Shown piece by piece: positions 29,522-40,601 of a stretch of 64,000 nt of DNA. Position 1 is the stretch's first letter; each line of letters begins with the position of its first letter. Source of the DNA: Stachybotrys elegans (lineage: Eukaryota > Ascomycota > Sordariomycetes > Hypocreales > Stachybotryaceae); contig JAGPNK010000001.1 in assembly GCA_020746835.1 (NCBI GenBank), forward strand, positions 1,178,001 to 1,242,000, written 5' to 3'. Below the pieces are notes generated by a model that saw nothing but the letters and a program-made list of their open reading frames with translations, was not told where the DNA came from and did no database searches. Position numbers and translations under genes: made by a program.

Positions 29522-30875
29522 CTACTTGCGGGCAGAGATGCCCCTGGGCTGCCACTGGCTGCGTCGGCGAGACGCAGGGGGAGCAGCAGCCCAGCTACGG
29601 TCCCTGACGGTGCGGATCTCTCCGGCCGGGAGGGGCGCCGGGGCATCGTGGATGAGGAGGCCCTGGATGGTCTCGAGGGCCGACATTTGCTGGCCGAGGC
29701 CGACGTTGCCGTCGAAGCCGCCCACCCACCACTTCATGCCGCACTCGACGCCGCCGTCGCCTCCGGAGCAGGCCTTGGCGGCGGCCTCGGCAGAGGGCCG
29801 CATGTACTGCTCGACGCGCTCGCGGAGGCTGGGCAGCACGACCGAGGCCTGCCACAGGAAGCGGGCAAACTGGCCCTTGTGGGTGGACATGTCGACGCTG
29901 CAGCGGCCGACGCGCTCGCAGGCGGCCTCGTACAGGATGTTGGTCGAGTTCTCGTCGGGCGAGAAGAACCAGCCGGCGCCGTCGAGCAGCTTGGAGGCCC
30001 GGTCCGCCCACTTGGCGTCGCCCGTGTAGTTGGCCATGACGGCGGCGCCGTGCAGGTAGATGCCGCTCGTGTAGGTGAAGGCGGCCGGGTTGGTGTCGCG
30101 GCAGCCCTTGGAGGCGTGCGCGCCGTCAAAGACGTGGAAGAACTCGGCGTCGATGAGGCCGATCTCGGTGGTCCAGTCCCAGATGCGCTCCGCCCACTCG
30201 ACATAGGTGGCGTTGCCCGTGGCCCGGGCCATGCGGGCGGCGATCTGGAAGAAGCCGCCGTTGCTGACCGAGTTCTTGTAGTCGAGGCCGTTGGGGTTGG
30301 TCTCAAAGATCTGCCAGAGGAGGCCGCCGCCGCAGTGCGTCGTGTTCCAGCGGCCGGCGAGCTGGTTGAAGACGTTGGCGCCAATCTCGAGCCAGGGGGG
30401 GATGGACTCGTCGGGCTGGGGGAAGTTGCGCTCGGCGGCTGCGATGACGGCCGAGCCCCAGAAGAAGAGGTCGTCGTTGCCCTCCTCGGAGGCGTGCTCC
30501 GGCGGCATGTAGTCAAACCCCGGGCCCGTGTTGGAAGGGGCCAGGAGGCCCTGGATGACGACGTCGTTGTAGGTGGCGTCTCCCGTGTAGTGGTAGTAGT
30601 CGAGCATGGTGCCCCAGAGGCTGCCGGCAACCCACCAGTAGTAGGGGTCCTGGAGATCGCCGACCTGGACGGGATCCGACGAGACGTTGCCGTTGTAGTA
30701 GGTCATGGCTCCATGAGCAATGGTGGAAGACACACGGCGGATAGAGTCTGCCAGAGTTAGGATGGGGATGTGGTGTATGGGTGGGAGACATACCTGGACT
30801 GCCAATATCCAGATCCTTGGGAGCCGCAATGGCCCCGACGGCAGCAGCCGCGTTGACACTCTTCATAAACTTCAT
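29522..30875 (-). CDS. Glycoside hydrolase family 76 (alpha-1,6-mannanase, DCW1/DFG5-like)
   Basis: Exon 1 (30875-30794) and exon 2 (30747-29522), with a 46-nt intron, encode 435 residues. The N-terminus MKFMKSVNAAAAVGAIAAPK is a weak signal peptide. The GH76 core begins DSIRRVSSTIAHGAMTYYNG. The catalytic Asp-Asp pair is in EEGNDDLFFWG (about residues 119-120). Further family motifs are WWVAGSLWGTMLDYYHYTGD, CGGGLLWQIF and SVSNGGFFQIAARMARATGN. Such enzymes act on mannan or GPI-mannan to attach GPI proteins to the cell wall. Unlike most fungal DFG5/DCW1 proteins, the C-terminus is basic (ASRRRSQWQP) and has no hydrophobic GPI signal, so it may be a soluble secreted member. It is tail to tail with the histidine gene, 254 bp apart. 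Confidence 0.9.
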
Positions 30876-32548
30876 GTTGACTTTATGTGTGATGCTGTTG
30901 GTGATGTTCTGATAGACCCCTTAGGTATAAAGGCGGGATGTAGCAAGACAACGGTTGGGCCGTATATAACGACTTCAAGGTGCAGTGGAAAAAAAGATGG
31001 GATCAGACGGCCGTGGCGTCGATGAGTGAGTGAATGAATGTAATGAGGCAGCAAGCAGTATGCCAAAGAAAGCCGCGAGGATCAGGACGAAGCCCGTGTC
31101 GTGATCCGAGGGTCGGCAAAAGTGAAGGACAAGACTCGACGGCAAGCCGGCGAAGCCTAGATAGAACAAGAAGCGAAAAGCGAATGTCGAAGATGAAGAA
31201 ACACACACAAGAGAGCGTGGCGTGCGTGTGAAGGCACAGAAAGATATAAAACAGAGATGATGAAAAAGAGAGAGAGAAAGAGAGCGGCACAGCAAGAATG
31301 ATAAAAGAAGAAGCGAAGCAGCGGGTCGCAGCAGGGCCTTAAGCGATCGCCGCCCACCCCCCGGATCGGCCAGGGGTTAACTGCTGTGCTTGACAGGTTA
31401 AGGACGGCCCATCCGTGATGACAATGTGATGAGACCAGACCAAGCTGGACCAAGCTGGACCAGGCTGGAGCGGTGTCGTGCAAGGACCCCTGGGGCCACA
31501 GCCATGAATAGTTGCATTTGTGCCAATCTGGGAGCTGTATGTAGCAGAACAGCAAGCAGCCAGCAGCAAGCATCAGCGCCAAACAGGGAAGGCAGTTTGA
31601 GGCCCTGGCTGGCCGCTTCGCTCGCTTCACGAACCATCTCCTGGCCACCAATCCATCCCAACCCATCGAGAGCGCGCGGCAAGCTGCATGCCCGTGAATG
31701 TCCGTATAGCCGCAAAGCTCCATGCAAAACAGGCGACGTACATCTGACCCCTCCGCCGTTGCTGGTTCGGGCTGCGCCTCCATCCCAGATTCAGGGGGAA
31801 ACAGGCGACAACGTCCAATCGGTAGACTGACAGCGAGGGCCGCGCAGCGATATGCAGATCCCCGGCCTCTGATTGGGTTGCCCTTCATCTCTCATCCAAA
31901 GAGGCTGCTAGGCTGCGTGGAGTCTGGGCCCATCAGCTCAACCTCGTTGCGTCTGGATTGGCTGTCGGGCGCCGCCACCCAAAACATGAAACAAACCATG
32001 GCGTGGCTTTTTTTATGCTCAAAACACCAAAACATGCACGCTTATGTTATTCGCCAATCATCTGCTTGGATAATCAGTGCACATTCAATGCAGATATAGG
32101 GCAATATATGCATAAATTCTGCATAAACTGACAGGCTGGCACACATACATATCCAGGATGCCAAGGTTGCTGGACAATGAGCTGTCTCTTTGCCTGACTC
32201 GGCTTTCCTCTCATCACATTGTCGGGCTTCTTTCCTCCGGCCATGTCGTGTCACTGTTGCACGACACGCAACCGGGCAACATCCAGCACCGACCTACTCA
32301 GGTAGGACAACCATCTGCCGCGCTTTGCCCGAGCCTGGGCTTGCCACACCAGGTCGTGGTTATTCCTTCTGACGCAGCATCCGTCTGCTCAATTCTTTGC
32401 CCAGCACGAGACCACGAGACCACGAGACCAAAAGACTTCACATTCATATTCGGCCCGGCACGTCACGAGGAGAGCGCAAAGGTTTGTATGGGGTAATTCG
32501 CATCTTTGGAGCAGGGCCTGCAGCTTGTCAACCGTTACATCCAGTCGC
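30876..32548. other. Intergenic region
   Basis: No gene is supported. A minor tandem of CAAGCTGGAC units lies at about 31,440-31,470. A/G-rich sequence at 31,180-31,320 on the plus strand is the pyrimidine-rich upstream region of the GH76 gene. The rest shows nothing recognisable. Confidence 0.5.
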
Positions 32549-33306
32549 CTACAGAAGCAGCATAGCACCGGCGGCAGCAATCAGCCCAGCCAGCATCACG
32601 TTCTGGCCCGCACGGCCGGCGGCGTTGTCGTCCTCATCCTGGTCGCTCGGGGTGCTCTCGGAAGCAGGGGCGCCCGTGGTCGTGGTCGAGGATCCCGTCG
32701 TCTCCGTCTCCTCAGCCGAGGTCTCGGTGGCTTGCGTGGTAGCGGTCGTCTCGGGAGCCGACGTCTGGGTGGTTCTGGTAGGTCCCCTGGTAGTGGTGGC
32801 GTCGTCGTCGTCCTCGGAGAGCAGATTGGCGCCGGCGGTGATCCTCACCGGGGCCATGATGGTCTGGATCCCCTCGACTGTCTCTGTCGCGGACTGAGCC
32901 CCCTCACCACCCACCTCTATAACTGCTGTGCAAGTGGCCATGTCCCTAGGAAAGTCGAGATCGCACTGGGCCTCCTGGGTCCTACAGAATGTCAGCCAGA
33001 TCCGCCAGGCGTGTCTGGCTCGCACAGGCCGACTTACGCAGTGGCTTCTCCCTCCCGAATTTCGACGGTTGTCGCCATGGCCCAGAACGAGGGACCCTGA
33101 GTAAGTGTCATGGTGGCATCGCCAAGGGGGCACTCGTCGCTCGGGCCGGGGCAGGCGACGGCGTAGGTTGTCAGGGCATCTGCCACCCCAATGACGGATC
33201 CCACGAGAGTGACGGGCCCGGCGGCAGGGACAATGATATCGACAACGGGAGCGGCCTGTGCCAGGGCAGTGCCGGCCATGGCAAGCGTGATGAGCGATCG
33301 TGACAT
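32549..33306 (-). CDS. Secreted GPI-type surface protein, paralog of the gene at 35,116
   Basis: Two exons (33306-33038 and 32981-32549) encode 233 residues. The signal peptide is MSRSLITLAMAGTALAQAAP. The folded part has four cysteines in the pattern TTYAVACPGPSDEC ... QCDLDFPRDMATC. A Thr/Ser-rich region with many TT and ETT units then leads to a C-terminal hydrophobic tail (NVMLAGLIAAAGAMLLL), the layout of a GPI-anchored wall or membrane protein. The 56-nt intron lies in phase 2, five residues before the third cysteine, exactly as in the neighbouring paralog. I do not know a function. The two genes stand head to head 1.8 kb apart. Confidence 0.8.
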
Positions 33307-35115
33307 TATGGTGGATGATTATTGATTATTCAATCGAGCGTGAGCGTAAACGAGCGGCTTTATGTTTGTTGAAGCGAGTGACGGAGCGAGATAGGCTGCA
33401 AATCGACAGAGGACCAAGCCATTCTGCATCGAAAAGGAGGGACGGTCTTTATCAACAAAAAAAAAAAGCCAACCCAGGTTATTGCATCGCATTGTCCGGG
33501 ACGGAACCCTTGCGCCCAGCATGATGCCACACTTGACAGGCCTCTGTCTGGCTCCGGAGCCTGGAGGTGCAAGGAATTTGCCCGATTGGCAGCAACAGGC
33601 AGGAGCAGTGCGTTGGGCGGGGCGGCAACCACCCAGGCTCATTAAAGTAATTTGACGCCTGGTCACGATGGAACACCAACCGTGGAACGAATGCCGAAGG
33701 ATTCCCAGCTGCCTGGGTGTAGGGAGGCAGCGGCTGATGTCAGGCAGCCTGCGTTGTATTTTCAATTGGAGTTTACAACTACTGGTAAGTTGTCAAAGTT
33801 GCCAAGAGGTATGCAGGCAAGTTGAGATGATGGAGTTCACCGCCCACCAGCATGTATCTCGCTTCATCCCCACTATGGAGCAATAGCATGAGCAGCAATA
33901 TCGTGGCCATGCAGCATAGGATATTTCTACTCCGTATAGAAACTGCGGATACCGACTACACATATGCCGACAGCTCGTCCCCAGAGTCTTTGACAATAAA
34001 TGCAACCGCTGGCACAACCAGGACGGTAGACCGCCTAGCAACTTAGTCATTATTACCACTCTAAAGCGGAGCGCCTACAACTGCAACAGGCTAGCCGCCC
34101 AAACCCCTTTGATGACTCCTTGATCATTTGCTCCAATTCCAACAGACTTGGTAAACAATAATAGCCTTGACTACCCGTACCCATGGCCCTGCTTTGCTAC
34201 CCTTCCCCCTTCACCGAGTGCTCCCGCCGACCGGACTGACAATGCTGCGTTGTTCGCCCTCGCCCCGACGCACAGACTTTGACCTCTGCCCGTGGGACTC
34301 GGTGGTCCCTCGAAATGAGAGAGCCCGCTGGTCTACTGGCACATAATATGTCCTGGAGTAGACATGTGTGAATGGCTCCTAACTGGGGGTGGGCAAAGCG
34401 GCATTTCCTAAAGGTCTTGGCACTTGGCGCCCGCATGCACCGCGCGACAATACGGATACCCTACTGCTAATTAACGAGCTGGGCATTCGTCTCGAGGGGA
34501 GGGGATAGGGAGAAAGGGGAAAAGAATGAGAGAGAAAGAAAAAAAAACAGAAAAAAAGAAAGTGGTGCACAGCTGTTAACGTCTTGGCTTCTCGTCACGG
34601 CGGCCTTGGCACATGGTCACAAATTGCTCGCGCAAACCACCTGCTCTCACGCCCAGCTTCTGCCGAGCCCATTGCCCAGCCTTGGCAATTCCCACACGAC
34701 TTGCTTCAAAAGGGCCGCCCGAGGCCACCAATTCCCCGTCCCATGGCGACTCGGCCAGTTGCCATAATACCGCCCTCGGTTCCCATCTAAACTCCCGCCG
34801 GCAGCCATCACCGACATCGACAACCAGATACAGAACCAAAAACAGCCCGCAGATTCTTGCCTCGAACGACGACGACTTCCCTTCCCTTCCCTTCCCATCG
34901 CTCCGCTTACCTGCTCGACGACCTACCTCTGGCATCTATCCCCCGGCTCGCCGATCGCGCATCCTGCACCGATGGTGTGACCTCTGGGGCAGCGATTGAC
35001 AAGTCATCATCGTCCTGATCCATATCCATTCACCGGGCCTGAGACATCCCCCAACGCCGGGTCCCGCGCTCCACCACGACGACGCCTTCAAGGCCTGCGG
35101 CGACCCCTCGCAGAA
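33307..35115. other. Divergent intergenic region between two paralogs
   Basis: It holds the promoters of the two head-to-head GPI-type genes. A C/T-rich block on the plus strand at 34,620-35,110 is the likely leader of the right gene. An A-rich run is at 34,535-34,562. No other gene is supported. Confidence 0.5.
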
Positions 35116-35901
35116 ATGCCCTTCATCAAGCTGGCACAGCTGCGCCTGCTGGTGCTGGCAGCCTTGTCGCTCGCCCACCTCTGTGCTGCCGACAACGATG
35201 GCAACGGCGACGATAGGCCAGCTCCCGTCACTACTGCGCCCATCTTCCTGCCGCACTACAACGAACAGTCGTGGTCGCTGGTTCGCGGCAGCATCATCGC
35301 AAGTGTAGGCATATCCCATGACTTACTTTACTTCGCATGTCCATCCACTAACACCTCCCAGAATGCGACGGCAAAGGAAACGGCCTATACCATCTTCTGT
35401 CCCGCACAGACACCGCGCGCATGTGCCTTATCTCTCGAGTTCCCTTTTGTGATTGTCGAAGGACCCAACACCGTTCGCTTCCACGGCACCCATACCTCTA
35501 CATAGTATGCGACTCGCTGTCCCGATTAAAAGGATTACCTAACATGACGCAGCATAGCAAATATGGAATGCGATTTGAATGGCACCGTGGCCGCCACCTG
35601 CTCCGGTTACTCCAGCTTCGCTGATGGCTTCACCTACGGCCTTTATGAAGGACCTACCGAGGTTTCCTGGACCAAGACTCTTACCGGCACCGATGTCGAA
35701 TGGGGTGTTCTGACCATGGCAGAAGTCCCCGAGCCGACAGATGGATCTATCAACACGGTAACCGGCGCTCCAGCTCTGACCGGCATCACAGAGCTAGTGT
35801 CCCTGCCGACGGGACGTGATAGTGCCGGATTTAGCTTGCGATGCGATAAACTGCTCGCTGCATCGGTGCTGGCGGGCACCCTCGTCGCAGCCCTCCTTTG
35901 A
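35116..35901 (+). CDS. Secreted GPI-type surface protein, paralog of the gene at 32,549
   Basis: Three exons (35116-35304, 35362-35504, 35553-35901) encode 226 residues. The signal peptide is MPFIKLAQLRLLVLAALSLA, with cleavage near CAA-DND. The cysteine pattern TAYTIFCPAQTPRACAL ... ANMECDL ... AATC matches the paralog at 32,549. The C-terminus LAASVLAGTLVAALL is a GPI-type hydrophobic tail. Intron 2 (phase 2, 48 nt, CTAAC branch) occupies the same position relative to the third cysteine as the paralog's single intron. Intron 1 (57 nt, GTAGGC donor, CACTAAC branch) has no stop and a length divisible by three. Its retention would add 19 residues and keep frame. The function is unknown. Confidence 0.78.
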
Positions 35902-36318
35902 GAGGTGTTTGCCCGACGGGGTTCTCAAGCGAGATCAGGGCGATCCGCATAATCTAACGATCGGCATTGGGCTGGGAATGCGCCCTTAAGCCTCCACGCT
36001 ACGTGATGATGGATACGGGTATGGCTACAGTTTGGCGTTTGGCACGGAAGGCTGGTTCCAGACAGCTACAAATCGGGAACTCGGAAGCATTGCGAGGCGT
36101 TTGGAATTTCATGGATATCATATTGTGGTCATCGTAACAGCGCTTCTGGTACAAATTGTTTCACCACATACCATCAACAATATATTGATTAGGCAAAGTT
36201 ATGCTTCATTATCTAACTCTGCGGGTTCTCTCCATATATGGTATCGTTCAAGTCATTAATCGCGGGTCCATAACTGTCATGACCACAAATAAAGCTAGAC
36301 TGTACAACACATGCTGAC
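35902..36318. other. Intergenic region
   Basis: This is the convergent 3' spacer between the GPI-type gene and bli-3. Nothing is recognisable apart from terminator-like A/T-rich DNA. Confidence 0.5.
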
Positions 36319-36996
36319 CTACGCCTCGACAGCGGCTCGCCACTGCTTGATCTCATCCGCGGAAATCTCCCTCAGCTTGTTGACCGAGGCCGGCTTTCCA
36401 GTAAGCGCGCCCTGGGCGATATCAGCCACGCGGCTGACGACATTCTTGGACACCAGGGAGTAGACGGCCGTGGTGGCCTTGACGCGGATAACCCCGATGC
36501 GCGGGTCGTTCTCGGAGCCGTCGTGGGTTCCATCGCCCAGGTCTCCGAGCCACGCCTTGAGCGTCGGCGAGTAGTACTTCTGGACAAAGGAGCGGTCCGT
36601 GACGATCGAGGCCACTCCGGAAACGGAGGCCCATTCGCCCGAGCCGTTGAGGAAGGAGACGTTGACGTGCGAGTCGGACGACAGGTCGTCGGTCTTGCCA
36701 GACTCTGTGTTAGTGTGGAAGAGAAGATCTAGACCCTCAGCCTCCTACAAGCCCTGCGTCAGCTTATGTCTCACAGTCGCCAGCTGTGCGGCGGAACTCA
36801 CCGTCGCGGCAAGAGCCATGCATCGCGAGACGAGGTTGCTCGTCGTGGCTTCGTGGGTCGTCATCATGCCGAACTTGCACTTCTTGATGAACTCGGCCAG
36901 GTCGTCGACCTTGGTCTTGAGGGCAACCGTCTCCTCATTGGCTGCCTTGTAGGGGTCCGCAGGCTTATCGCCGGTAGAAGCGTTGGAGAAAGACAT
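36319..36996 (-). CDS. bli-3: BLI-3-type FMN-binding split-barrel protein
   Basis: Two exons (36996-36802 and 36744-36319) with a 57-nt GTGAGT...TAG intron encode 206 residues. The protein starts MSFSNASTGDKPADPYKAAN. It continues with a pyridoxamine-5'-phosphate-oxidase-like (general stress protein 26) split barrel: FIKKCKFGMMTTH, SRCMALAAT, SSDSHVNVSFLNGSGEWASV and a C-terminal DPRIGVIRVKATTAVYSLV segment. It matches Neurospora BLI-3 (blue-light-induced 3) in length and layout. The family binds flavin, but the reaction is not known. In Neurospora the gene is turned on by light through the White Collar complex. Paired GATC/CGAT motifs lie upstream here (37,073-37,082). The start is clear and the intron position agrees with the conserved fold. 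Confidence 0.88.
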
Positions 36997-38383
36997 GATG
37001 GCGCTTTTTGTTAATCGGTGGTGGCTTAGTGTGGATGATGGGAAGATGATGATGGATGGAGCAGGTAGATTACGATCTATCGTTTAACATGTTCACGCGG
37101 CCTTTTTATCCTTCAATGTCGGGCAATTGCTCGATCCCCTTCGATTTCCACGGCATGCCCGCCATTTCATCATAGATAAATCGGTGTCATCGAAAGCAGC
37201 TCGACGTCCAGAGGTAGTGGACAGTGAAACATCATGACGTCAAAATTTCACCTTCGGCCAGAGAGCTAAGGCACGCAATGCTGCAGACGACTAAAACGGG
37301 CCTCCTGTGGAAAGGAACTGCTGCGCTAGACATGGGGAGGGGAAAGGGCCCAGACTTCTGTCCCCGCCCAAGAAGCTCAGTAGCATCAGGCTATCCGGAT
37401 TAGGACAGTAGGTGCCGCTTCTGCTGTCTCTTTCCTTCCGTGTAGGAAGTCCGTAAGCAAGGGGGGGGGTTGAGGGGGCGGCGTTACGGAACAAACCCTG
37501 ACGACCCGAGAAACCCGACTCTCATGTACTCCTTCCCATCCTCAAACGGGCAGTCATCTTCGTCCAACACAAGATTTTCTGTGCAATTACCTCTGAACCT
37601 TTTTCCTTCCTTCAGTGTTTCTGTGTATGTGTCCCACGCAATCACATGACTGCGCGTCGCCTCACTGATCCCTCTGCCGGTATCCTCAGCGTCGTCAGTA
37701 GCCATCCACGGCTTGCAAACAAGCAAGCAAGCCGGTTCCTTCTGCCGCCAAGGGCCGCTCGCACGGTATGTACCTGCCCGCACTTTTGCCGTATCATACT
37801 TTTGTTCGTACGGCTCCTTCCCTCGCCATTCCTGTCACCTCCCTCCCCCTCTGGCCTCGCTTGCCCACCCCCTCGCGATTTGCCAATCACCTTCTCGGGC
37901 TGCACAGACGTCCCGTTCGTGGCAGGCACCTGCCGGAGCACGAGGCAGGAGCAAATTGAAGCAAGTCGCCTCCCGACTTGGTACCTCAGGCTACCTACCC
38001 TCCTACCTGCCTAGGTACCTCTGCTTTTGAAGCCCAAAAGCCTCTCGCCCACGTCCCCTCCCGTTGTCTCGCCATTTTCTCACATTACTCCCGCTGACGC
38101 CCTCTCGTGTGCCCCAGCCAGTCACTGTCACTGCCACTGCGTCTGTCGACTGTGGCTCTCATCTGACGTGACACCTCCTTATCTGCACTTGGTTTTTAAT
38201 GACTTGCCCCTCCACTGCTGGGAGTCAATTTTCAAGCCACCAGCTGCACATGTCGTCAGCGTTCATAAAAGGTCCCGCTTCCCAACTCGATTGATAGTGC
38301 AATTCCGCCAAAAACCTCACCTTCTATCACCTGCAACCCTGTTCGATACGCTCGTTCCCCGGGCAAAGAGACATTGAGCTGAA
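36997..38383. other. Divergent promoter region
   Basis: This region lies between bli-3 (minus) and the F-box-like gene (plus). The bli-3 promoter motifs are at 37,073-37,109. A C/T-rich block at 37,780-38,370 with TACCTACC motifs is the likely leader of the F-box-like gene. A G9-like run lies at 37,461-37,469. No other gene is supported. Confidence 0.5.
37073..37082 (-). promoter_or_regulatory. Candidate light-response element of bli-3
   Basis: On the bli-3 strand the sequence reads CGATAGATCG, two overlapping inverted GAT-type sites 76-86 bp upstream of the ATG. A GGATAAAAAGG box follows at about 37,099-37,109. White Collar complex sites consist of paired GATN-C and CGATN motifs, so this is a reasonable candidate, but the match is short and could be chance. 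Confidence 0.35.
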
Positions 38384-39848
38384 ATGTCTCAGGTACGCTT
38401 CCCCCATCTCCCCAAAACTCAAAAAGACTGTTGCCAACCAAATTGACAATCGACAGACCGTTTTCCCATGGGAGTGTAGGGATAAGGAGGACCAGGCCAA
38501 GGCGGCTTACTACCACCCCATGCGCCGTGCCAATCAGCAATTGGAGGAAGAAAACGCCAGACTCAAGAAGATCCTGCGAGAAAATGGCATTGCCTGGTCG
38601 TCCGTCGCTCTCGAGCACCTGAGCAAGGGCCAGCTCACCAAGCGCAGAACCAGGTCGTCCATGAGCCTGCGCGAGACCAAGACCCCATACCTGCCCACCG
38701 AGGTCTTGTTACGCATCCTCAAATATGCCATGAAGAGTCCTCATCCCATCATCGACCCCTTGTCCCTGCTCGAACCCGAGAACCTGACCGACGAGGAAAA
38801 GTCGCGGAGCAATCAGATTGCCATTCATTTTCTCGCAACATGCAAGGCCTTGCATTTCGAAGGTACAAAGTACCTTTGGGAGTCCAACACCTTCACCTTT
38901 ACTTCCGCCGAAGCCGTGCGAAACTTTGGCGAGCTCAGAGCCGACATCCGCTCCACCATCACTGCCGTTAACTTTCGTATCATCGCCCGCTACTACGACG
39001 ACCAGCGCCGCAAGCACAAGCTGGAGAAATGCTACCATGCAGATTTGAAGAAGGATCAACAGCTCAAGGTCGCCATGAGACCCAAAGAGACGCCCTTGAT
39101 CCGTGGCGGCTTCCGGTGCTATACCTGGTCGCAGATTGTGGATTTCTTGCACGCTCTACGGGCACCCTATGACCCAGCCGTCCGCATCACCAAACAGCCG
39201 CGGCCCCGACTTCTGCCGTCGCTTGTGACTCTGCGACTCGACCTGGTCAACTTTTCCGACACGCTTCTACCCTTCTCTGGCTCTGAGCTTCATGACATAA
39301 CGTCTCATGAGCTGGGATGCACGCTCAACGAACTGCAAGTGACGGGTATGCCCATTGATGACACCGGGATGAAGGCTGCGGCAGAGCTCAGCGGCATGCT
39401 CAAGGATGAAGGTCTGTATCTGGATGGCCCCGCCACGTTCATGGCCAAGAATAAGTATCTGCAGCGCCTCGGCGGCAACCGCTGGTGCCCCCGCGTGGTC
39501 CGGGCTTGGAAGGGAGACGGCGAGAGCTTGGACTCGGAGGACGAGGACGATCATGGCTACGGCTTTCTAGGGCCCAGCCGCCCCTCGATTGGCGCACTGC
39601 CTTCTGCCCCTAAGGAGGAAGGGCATCCCGTGTCGGGTCGTCCCGAGGAGTCGGTCATCTGGAAACGTGTCCCGCATGGGCGCGACGACGACAAGCGAGT
39701 GTGGATGCAGTTCTCAAGAGCCAGCGGTTACGAGGTTAGCGATTTTGATGCGGACGAGGATGAAGATAGAATCTGTCCATGCTGCGGCGAGTCGCATCCT
39801 AGCTCCTCTCTCCTCGACTACATGATCGAAGACGACCTGGAGGAATGA
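38384..39848 (+). CDS. F-box-like protein with an N-terminal coiled coil
   Basis: Exon 1 is only nine bases (38384-38392, MSQ) and exon 2 is 38457-39848, joined across a 64-nt GTACGC...CAG intron, giving 466 residues. The joined start MSQTVFPWECRDKEDQ lacks an in-frame ATG in exon 2 before residue 26, and upstream frame continuity supports the tiny exon. A short Leu/Glu-rich coiled coil (QQLEEENARLKKILRENGI) is followed by an F-box-like helix pair (YLPTEVLLRILKYAM). The conserved block AIHFLATCKALHFEGTKYLW is common in fungal F-box-like proteins. The C-terminus is acidic and carries CPCCGESH. It may be a substrate adaptor of an SCF ubiquitin ligase, inferred only from the F-box-like motif. 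No substrate-binding repeats are seen. Confidence 0.78.
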
Positions 39849-40601
39849 CAGAAGTTGGTGATGAGGATATGCATGTCTGTGGGGGCATTATGGTTGCAAC
39901 TTGCTCAATTTCTTCTCTCTTTTTTGTCGGCATAACGATCGCATGTACGTTAGTTTCTATGCTTAGATACCCTAGCTGATGACACAACCCATGATGTGGG
40001 CGCAAGACTACCTATGAACTTTGCCCATGCCGCCCTCTGATGGTTCCGTGGTCATGTTGTACAAGAGACGATGACGATGAGCAATTTATACAGGCCCTCA
40101 AGTCAAAGCAAACATAACATCACGATGTATCTTCTGTGGCATCATGCTAAGGGCTGCGTGTCGTGGCCTGGCTGTGGTCAGTTGCACAGCTCGATTCTGA
40201 AAGTTTTGTGGCGCACGTTGGCGCGTGATTCACTGAGTTCTACGTAGATCGTCAAGGTGTCGACATGATGCCTGCCTACATACTAAGGTAACGCAAGGGC
40301 ACAGAACAGCTGCTCCCAGGTGACCACACGTGTTGCTCGCACCTACCTGTTCAGCTCTTTCACATAACCTCCCCCCCCCCCACTCTTGTTTGTCCATCAT
40401 TGTGTGCTCTGAAGCATCGGGTTTATTCTCTTGCCACAGCAACTACAATCCAAGGTTGCCTGCGACTAACTTTTCTTCTTTACATTTATTGTCGAAACTC
40501 TAACTTTCCCTCCTTGTGACTATTTGAGGCCCTTTCGCCCCGTTACCTCCTTCGTCCTCTCCTCCCACATCGCGGGATATCTGGACCCCAATACATTCAT
40601 T
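39849..40601. other. Intergenic region
   Basis: No gene is supported. A C11-13 run lies at about 40,370-40,381. The 5' leader of the next gene occupies the right end. Confidence 0.5.

Noticed and set aside
29648..30760. A 370-codon frame antisense to the GH76 gene
   Set aside because: GC-rich shadow of the mannanase; Gly/Ala/Val-rich with no family.
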